DNA of 6,883 bases from an uncultured Clostridia bacterium. Lineage in GTDB: Bacteria; Bacillota; Clostridia; TANB77; CAG-508. A program made the position numbers and the translations under genes. Where the stretch lies: the NCBI GenBank assembly GCA_948528155.1, contig CAOSZT010000116.1, positions 1 to 6,883 on the forward strand, given 5' to 3'. This document shows positions 1 to 4,595 of this stretch, in pieces (positions within the stretch are counted from its first letter, which is position 1; each line of letters opens with the position of its first letter). Below the pieces are notes generated by a model. That model saw only the letters and a list, made by a program, of their open reading frames with translations, made no database searches and was not told the DNA's origin.

Positions 1-140
1 GGATAAAAAATAATATCTTATAGCTCTTTTGCGAATATAAATTAGTACCTAAACCGTAACCAAAATTCACTAAAAAGTTTAATCTATTATACATTTATTA
101 ATATAGAGCAACCATATTTTGGTTACTCTACATTAAAAAG
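1..140. other. Intergenic region at the window edge
   Basis: Apart from the hairpin at 104-130, this stretch is AT-rich and shows no open reading frame with a ribosome binding site, no RNA gene and no clear promoter on either strand. In particular no GtrA-type flippase gene, a common partner of GtrB-like glycosyltransferases, starts within it. Such a gene could lie beyond the window. Confidence 0.5.
104..130 (-). terminator. Hairpin just downstream of the glycosyltransferase gene, probable terminator
   Basis: Two 11-base arms (104-114 and 120-130) flank a 5-base loop. Ten of the eleven pairs are Watson-Crick, and the remaining one is a G-U wobble in the minus-strand RNA. The hairpin begins about ten bases after the stop codon of the minus-strand glycosyltransferase gene, where an intrinsic terminator would be expected. 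The tract after it is only moderately U-rich and interrupted by A, so termination may be weak, or the stem may mainly protect the 3' end. Confidence 0.5.
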
Positions 141-1079
141 CTATAAATTAATTTTTTTATCAACAATATATTGTGGTCTTTGTTTTGTTTCATCATAAAT
201 TCTACCAACATATTCAGCAATAATCCAAATAGACATAAGTTGAATACCAGAAAAAAATGTAATTGCAACAATAATTGAAGTCCAGCCAGCTGATAGATTA
301 TTTAGTTTAAAAATATATGATATTAAAGCATATATTAGTAATACTATAGATATTATTATAGATATTATTCCTAAAGCTCCAACTAATTTTAAAGGTTTTG
401 TTGAAAAACTAATAATACCATCTGAAGCTAATTTTAACATTTTCTTTAATGGATATTTTGTTTCTCCTGCAAATCTTTCTTTTCTCTCATATTCAAAAGG
501 TGCTTGTTTATAACCTACCCAACTAAACAGTCCTCTTAAAAATTTGTTATGTTCTGGCAAAGTATTTATTGTATCAACAACTTTTCTGTCAACTAATCTA
601 AAGTCCCCTGTATCTTTAGGTATTTCTACATCTGAAAGTGCATTTAATGTTTTATAAAACATTTTTGCTGTAAATAATTTAAAAGCACTTTCTCCATCTC
701 TTGACTTTCTTTTTCCATATATTACTTCATTTCCTTCTTCCCAAAGTTTTAACATATCTGGTATTAATTCAGGAGGATCTTGAAGGTCTGCATCCATTAT
801 TATTATTGCATTTCCTGTAACATATTGTAATCCTGCTGTTACTGCTGCTTGATGTCCAAAATTTCTTGAAAAAGAAATTACTTTTATATGTTGATCTTTT
901 TGGGCTATTTCTTCTAATAACTCTAGTGTCTTATCTGTACTTCCATCATTTACAAATATTATTTCATAATCATAGTTTTCCAATTTTTCTAAATTATTTT
1001 TTACTCTTGTGTAACATTCTTCTACTACCTTTTCTTCATAATACATTGGTATAACTAAACTTACTGTTTTCTTTTCCAT
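141..1079 (-). CDS. GtrB/CsbB-like family 2 glycosyltransferase, membrane-anchored
   Basis: This 312-residue protein is of normal length for the polyprenyl-phosphate glycosyltransferases (GtrB, CsbB, YkcC, DPM1-like), which move a sugar from a nucleotide donor to undecaprenyl phosphate on the inner face of the membrane. The N-terminal GT-A domain shows VIPMYYEE (9-16), NDGSTD (44-49), SRNFGHQAAVTAG (71-83), the metal-binding DAD (96-98) followed by LQDPPE (99-104), and TGDFRL (157-162). Two hydrophobic helices follow at about 232-256 and 265-289, then a short tail with RPQY (301-304). The ATG start is supported by an AGAGGAGGA site (1086-1094) at good spacing. It has its own promoter and lies beyond the terminator of the lysozyme gene, so it is probably a separate unit. 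Enzymes of this class supply lipid-linked sugars for decorating teichoic acid, surface polysaccharide or protein. The sugar and acceptor cannot be read from the sequence. The family call is firm; the substrate is unknown. Confidence 0.93.
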   Translation of the reverse strand: MEKKTVSLVIPMYYEEKVVEECYTRVKNNLEKLENYDYEIIFVNDGSTDKTLELLEEIAQKDQHIKVISFSRNFGHQAAVTAGLQYVTGNAIIIMDADLQDPPELIPDMLKLWEEGNEVIYGKRKSRDGESAFKLFTAKMFYKTLNALSDVEIPKDTGDFRLVDRKVVDTINTLPEHNKFLRGLFSWVGYKQAPFEYERKERFAGETKYPLKKMLKLASDGIISFSTKPLKLVGALGIISIIISIVLLIYALISYIFKLNNLSAGWTSIIVAITFFSGIQLMSIWIIAEYVGRIYDETKQRPQYIVDKKINL

Positions 1080-1134
1080 TTGTTTTCCTCCTCTTAATAT
1101 GGTAAAAAATTGTATATATTTTTATCAAAATTTG

Positions 1135-1163
1135 TTTATATAGTTTTACTAAAAAATATTCAA
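1135..1163 (-). promoter_or_regulatory. Probable vegetative (sigma-A type) promoter for the glycosyltransferase gene
   Basis: On the minus strand a TTGAAT box (1158-1163) lies 17 bases before TATAAA (1135-1140), matching 4 of 6 and 5 of 6 consensus bases at ideal spacing. It would give a leader of about 50 bases ending at the AGGAGG site. It lies immediately after the terminator of the upstream lysozyme gene, which is where an independent promoter is needed. AT-rich DNA gives chance matches, so confidence is moderate. Confidence 0.5.
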
Positions 1164-1180
1164 TTTGTATTGTTTCATTT

Positions 1181-1253
1181 AAAATTTAAAAACCCTTTAT
1201 ATAAAGAATTTTAATAGTAACTTAAATAATTAGCTTCTTTATATAAGGGCTTT
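1181..1253 (-). terminator. Intrinsic terminator of the lysozyme gene
   Basis: Arms at 1193-1208 and 1235-1249 are complementary except for one bulged base, separated by a 26-base loop. In the minus-strand RNA the stem closes with GGG against CCC and is followed directly by a U-rich tail (TTTTTAAATTTT). It starts about 45 bases after the lysozyme stop codon and precedes the next promoter, so it separates the lysozyme and glycosyltransferase transcripts. Each arm also contains the self-complementary TTTATATAAA, so an alternative pair of small hairpins is possible. Confidence 0.75.
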
Positions 1254-1297
1254 AATAGTTTATTTTCAAAAATATAGTATATTAGAATTTTAAATTT

Positions 1298-3508
1298 TTA
1301 TTTATAATAAATATTCATATCTACATTTGTTAAAATTCCATTTACATTTCCTTTTGAAGTATATTGCCACATAATATATTTTTTATTATAATCACAAGTA
1401 GAATTCCATTGAGCTACCCATTTATTATATTTATCTAATCTACTACTACTTAATTTTGTTACTAACCAAGAATAACTTGCATAAACTCCTGTGTTATAAC
1501 CATTTTCTGCTAACTTATCACAGAATATAGAAATTATATTTACTAAAGTTTCATCTGAAGGCATTCCATTTCTTGCTTTGTATCCATCTGCATCTTCCAT
1601 ATCTATCCATACACCAAATGTTGGATTATGACCTTTTATAAGCCTTAGTGCATGTTCTGCTTCTGAATAAGCATCTTGTTCTGTTAAGGCATATGAATAT
1701 AAATAAACTCCATAAGGAATTCCAAGTCTTTCACATTCTAGAACATTTCTTAAAAATAATTTGTCATCTTGTGCTGGATTATTTTGTCCGAAACCACATC
1801 TAATTATTGCATAATCTATTCCTGAATTTTTAACTTCTGACCAGTTTATTTTTCCTTGATGTTCTGAGACATCTATTCCTGTTAAGTAATTTTCAAATAG
1901 ATTTACTATTATATTTACATTTTTTACTGAACCATTTATATATGTAACTGGTGTTACATATATATTATTTTCATAGAAAACTTTACTATATGTATATCCA
2001 TCTGAACTTAATGTCCAAGATGGCTTTGTATCTTGTAATTTTACTGATGATATAATTTCTACTAATGCTTTATAACGATCAGTATATAGATATCTAACTT
2101 TTATTACTGAATTGTCTTCTTGATTATATGAAAATTTTCTCATTTTAAAATCTATTTTAACACTTGTCGAATTTCCACTAAAATCTTCTACTGGTGTACT
2201 ATAAGTTTGATCTGTATCAAATGTTTTTGTATAAACTAATCTATCTTGACTTAAAGTCCAAGATGGTTTTGTATCTCCTAATTTTTTATTTGATTTCATA
2301 TAAACAGTAACAGTATCATCTTTATTATATTTATATTCTAGCATTATTTCTGGTGGTGTTTTATCAATTCCACTTATATTAATATTTACATCAAAAATGT
2401 TACCATATATGTCTTCAACAGGTGTATTATAGTTCATATTGTCTGTAAAAGTTTTTGTATATGTTAGTTTATCTGCACTTAATTGCCAAGATGGTTTTGT
2501 ATCTTTTAATTCTATTTTTGATACAATTTGAGCGATTACCTGATTTGTATCTTTATCATAATTTGTATATACTGTTATATCTGCTGTTTTTACATCTGTT
2601 ACATTTATATTTACATCTATTATATTACCTTTTATGTCTTCTACAGGTGTATTATAATTCATATTACTTGCAAATACTTTTGTATATGTTAATTTATCTT
2701 CACTTAACTTCCAAGAAGGTTTTGTGTCTTTTAATGGTGTGTCTGAAATTATTTTGGCAGTAACTTGATTTGTATTTATATCATATTCATATTTTACTTC
2801 AATTTTTGTCATTTTAATCTCTGTAATATTAATATGAGCATTTATTACATTACCATTTATGTCTTCTACTGGTGTTTCATAATTCATATTACTTTCAAAT
2901 ACTTTTGTGTAAATAAGTTTATCTGCACTTAATTGCCAAGATGGTTTTGTATCTTTTAATTTAACATTTGAAATTATTTTGGCAGTAACTTGATTTGTAT
3001 TTGTATTATATTCATTTTTTACTTCAATTTTAAAATCTTTTACTTCTGTTATTTCAACATTAACCATTGTTATATTACCATTTATATCTTCTACTGGTGT
3101 TTCATAATTCATATTTGTAATAAATACTTTTGTATATGTGAGTTTATCTTCACTCAATTTCCAAGATGGTTTTGTATCTTTTAATTCTATTTTTGAAACA
3201 ATTTTTGCTATTACTTGATTTGTATCTTCATCATATTCATATTGCATTTCTATATCTTTTTGATTTGCTGTGGTTTGTATTTGGCTTTTATTTATTTCCT
3301 TATCATCTACATTATTTACAGTTTTTTGTTTTGTATCTTTTTCTTCATTTATTATGTCTATTACATCATTTTGTATTTTATTATAATCTGTTTCATTTTC
3401 TTCACTACTTCCATTTATTACATTTTCTATAGCAAATGAAACATTAAATGATAATATTACTAAAATAATTGTCATAGCTATTATTTTAAATAATAGTGTA
3501 TTATTCAT
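1298..3508 (-). CDS. Secreted GH25 lysozyme (muramidase) with six Ig-like repeats
   Basis: This 736-residue exported protein starts with a signal peptide (about 1-26, likely cleaved after VSFA). A 58-residue polar linker rich in Asn, Asp, Glu and Lys (27-84) follows, then six repeats (85-540), then a GH25 domain (541-736). GH25 enzymes cleave the N-acetylmuramic acid to N-acetylglucosamine bond of peptidoglycan. The domain has GIDVSEHQG with Asp546, the catalytic pair in WIDMED (Asp636, Glu638), WQYTSKG (713-719) and a closing NVDMN (728-732). It is of usual size (about 196 residues) and looks intact. Each repeat carries TKPSW, a YTK-F strand and usually a PVED-x-x-GN turn, as in bacterial Ig-like beta-sandwich units. 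There is no LPXTG, LysM or SLH anchor, so wall contact would have to come from the repeats. The ATG is backed by AGGAGG at 3517-3522. The catalytic domain holds four cysteines and the repeats none. The muramidase call is firm; autolysin, spore, phage-like or antibacterial roles cannot be separated. Confidence 0.93.
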   Translation of the reverse strand: MNNTLLFKIIAMTIILVILSFNVSFAIENVINGSSEENETDYNKIQNDVIDIINEEKDTKQKTVNNVDDKEINKSQIQTTANQKDIEMQYEYDEDTNQVIAKIVSKIELKDTKPSWKLSEDKLTYTKVFITNMNYETPVEDINGNITMVNVEITEVKDFKIEVKNEYNTNTNQVTAKIISNVKLKDTKPSWQLSADKLIYTKVFESNMNYETPVEDINGNVINAHINITEIKMTKIEVKYEYDINTNQVTAKIISDTPLKDTKPSWKLSEDKLTYTKVFASNMNYNTPVEDIKGNIIDVNINVTDVKTADITVYTNYDKDTNQVIAQIVSKIELKDTKPSWQLSADKLTYTKTFTDNMNYNTPVEDIYGNIFDVNINISGIDKTPPEIMLEYKYNKDDTVTVYMKSNKKLGDTKPSWTLSQDRLVYTKTFDTDQTYSTPVEDFSGNSTSVKIDFKMRKFSYNQEDNSVIKVRYLYTDRYKALVEIISSVKLQDTKPSWTLSSDGYTYSKVFYENNIYVTPVTYINGSVKNVNIIVNLFENYLTGIDVSEHQGKINWSEVKNSGIDYAIIRCGFGQNNPAQDDKLFLRNVLECERLGIPYGVYLYSYALTEQDAYSEAEHALRLIKGHNPTFGVWIDMEDADGYKARNGMPSDETLVNIISIFCDKLAENGYNTGVYASYSWLVTKLSSSRLDKYNKWVAQWNSTCDYNKKYIMWQYTSKGNVNGILTNVDMNIYYK
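1889..3256 (-). repeat. Six tandem in-frame Ig-like repeats in the lysozyme gene
   Basis: Units on the minus strand cover residues 85-159, 160-234, 235-309, 310-385, 386-467 and 468-540, that is 75, 75, 75, 76, 82 and 73 residues, giving a 225-base period in the first three. The shared core is TKPSW, then a Leu-Ser-x-Asp turn, YTKVF, and TPVED followed by GN. The first four units are the most alike. Unit 5 begins after a Pro-Pro hinge and has LG before its TKPSW; unit 6 has DGYTY and has lost the PVED turn. The core resembles bacterial Ig-like domains that end in a D-x-x-GN turn; I assign that fold by pattern only. Confidence 0.88.
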
Positions 3509-3541
3509 TATTATTCCCTCCTATTTTTAATAACTAAATAT

Positions 3542-3570
3542 ATATTAACATTTATTTTATTTTTATTCAA
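3542..3570 (-). promoter_or_regulatory. Probable sigma-A type promoter for the lysozyme gene
   Basis: On the minus strand TTGAAT (3565-3570) lies 17 bases before TAATAT (3542-3547), which is preceded by TG at the extended -10 position (3549-3550). The -35 box and spacing are the same as in the promoter proposed for the glycosyltransferase gene. It would leave a short leader of about 27 bases before the ATG, containing AGGAGG. The -10 matches only 4 of 6 bases, partly offset by the TG. Confidence 0.45.
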
Positions 3571-3630
3571 CAAAATTCAGCAAAAAATTTTAAATCTTGG
3601 CTACTAACTAATACTTTTTATAGTTGAGTA

Positions 3631-3676
3631 GTTTAAATTTATGATAATAATAATTTTTATTATCATAAATTTAAAC
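3631..3676. repeat. Perfect inverted repeat, 20-base arms with a 6-base loop
   Basis: Bases 3631-3650 are exactly complementary to 3657-3676, leaving a 6-base loop. The arms are nearly all A and T. Neither strand has a run of T directly after the stem, so it is not a standard intrinsic terminator for either direction. It lies between the putative IS remnant and the lysozyme promoter. Possible roles are an RNA stem at the 3' end of the upstream transcript, a protein-binding palindrome, or a leftover of transposition. Confidence 0.85.
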
Positions 3677-3725
3677 GGCTTATTTAAAAGTACAGAAATT
3701 CCAAAATCATTTGAATATTTTGACA

Positions 3726-3777
3726 TAAAAATGAACTCTCCTTATTAAACTGTTTTTGTCTAATAATTTGGGTTCAC
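3726..3777 (-). terminator. Possible terminator of the carboxypeptidase/membrane-protein operon
   Basis: On the minus strand a TGAAC/GTTCA outer stem (3772-3776 with 3732-3736) and a TTATTA/TAATAA inner stem (3761-3766 with 3742-3747) form an interrupted hairpin, followed directly by TTTTTAT. It lies about 30 bases after the stop codon of the 261-residue membrane protein gene. The internal loop of purine mismatches makes the stem weaker than a typical terminator. The same bases are the proposed insertion-sequence end, so one stretch may do both jobs. Confidence 0.4.
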
Positions 3778-3808
3778 TTCATCCATAAAGATGCTTTTAT
3801 ATCTTATA

Positions 3809-4594
3809 TTATTCCATTAATTTTAACAAACTATAAAAAATCTCCTCATTTGTTAATTTACCATCTTCATTTTCAGAAACAAAAATAATAAACTTATTCA
3901 AATCTTGAAAATATTCATATGTTTGATATTCTTCTAAATCACTATAAGGATTTTTTACAATTTCACCTGTTACAGTATCAACCATATAACAATAACTTTT
4001 AATAGAAACAACATACTGTTTATCACCATTTATAACTTTCTCAATTTTTCTATCAGTATCTGTAAAATTATTATTATCAACTATATATAAAAAACCCTCT
4101 TTATCAATTTCATATTTACCATTTAAGCCATTATAATTATTAATAAAATTTAGCACCTTTTGTCTATCTGGTATATTTATCCAAATACCGTTTTTATTTG
4201 TATTATTTTCTTTAAAATACTTATCTATTTCCTCAAAACTTGGTTTTGAATTTTTTATCATTCCACAAAATGCTACTTTATAATTTATATCAGTTTTAAT
4301 ATTAAGCACTTTTCTACCATCTGCTTCTGTAGTAACTTCGTACAAATTATCTTGACCTGTCAATTTATATTCACTTTTCAAATCTTCTATTGTAGAACTA
4401 TCACTATACATTATTGAAGTATTTTTCATATTTAGATAATCTTCTTCAAACTGTGGAGATGTGTTATTTGCCACATCTCCTTTTGTTTTATTTTTTGCAA
4501 ATTCTAAATATGTTAATACAATAAATAAAAATATAAATATAATACTACTTATTATCTTAATTATAAGATTTTTGTTTATTTTTTTATTCTCCAT
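3809..4594 (-). CDS. Single-pass membrane protein of unknown function with C-terminal EF-hand-like loop
   Basis: I do not recognise the family of this 261-residue protein. A short Lys/Asn-rich N terminus (1-9) precedes one hydrophobic helix at about 10-31, so it is probably anchored with its C-terminal 230 residues outside the cell. No cleavage site is obvious. The outer part is hydrophilic, of mixed helix and strand character, with two cysteines (in FCGM and SYCY). The last 22 residues contain SENEDGKLTNEE (240-251), which fits an EF-hand loop at positions 3 (Asn), 5 (Asp), 6 (Gly), 8 (Leu) and 12 (Glu) but has Ser instead of Asp at position 1; hydrophobic segments flank it. It starts one base after the carboxypeptidase stop codon, and its AGAGG site lies inside the last codons of that gene, so the two are almost certainly co-expressed. 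A role as membrane partner, inhibitor or sensor for the exported enzyme is a guess. Confidence 0.85.
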   Translation of the reverse strand: MENKKINKNLIIKIISSIIFIFLFIVLTYLEFAKNKTKGDVANNTSPQFEEDYLNMKNTSIMYSDSSTIEDLKSEYKLTGQDNLYEVTTEADGRKVLNIKTDINYKVAFCGMIKNSKPSFEEIDKYFKENNTNKNGIWINIPDRQKVLNFINNYNGLNGKYEIDKEGFLYIVDNNNFTDTDRKIEKVINGDKQYVVSIKSYCYMVDTVTGEIVKNPYSDLEEYQTYEYFQDLNKFIIFVSENEDGKLTNEEIFYSLLKLME

Positions 4595-4595
4595 A

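Larger units (their letters stand above)
3604..3777 (-). mobile_element. Possible truncated left end of an IS3/IS150-type insertion sequence with start of orfA (remnant)
   Basis: Reading the minus strand from 3776, the sequence begins TGAACCC and continues through TTAGACA, AAGGAG and GTTCATTTTT to an ATG at 3726. This resembles, from memory, the layout of IS150-group left ends: terminal inverted repeat, short leader, then orfA. The ORF from that ATG (3726 to a TAG at 3604-3606) encodes 40 residues starting MSKYSNDF, like the MxKYSxEF opening of IS3-family OrfA helix-turn-helix proteins. The likeness ends after about eight residues and the remainder is Ile/Asn-rich, so only an end fragment remains. 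No matching right end occurs in the window. Alternatives are a chance match, or the same bases serving as a terminator. The family assignment is inference. Confidence 0.35.

Noticed and set aside
2455..3439. Several plus-strand open frames of 60-100 residues opposite the lysozyme repeats, rich in Leu, Tyr and Ile
   Set aside because: They are antisense to clearly coding repeat DNA, lack ribosome binding sites, and their monotonous composition is what the complement of a Lys/Asn/Thr-rich gene gives.
3781..3808. Small stem ATAAA...TTTAT just after the stop of the membrane-protein gene, considered as a terminator
   Set aside because: The stem is only about five A-T pairs and is not followed by a T-run; the hairpin at 3726-3777 is a better candidate.
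3809..3871. C-terminal EF-hand-like motif, considered as a dockerin module
   Set aside because: Only one degenerate loop is present, not the duplicated calcium loops of a dockerin, and no cohesin domain is seen in the window.
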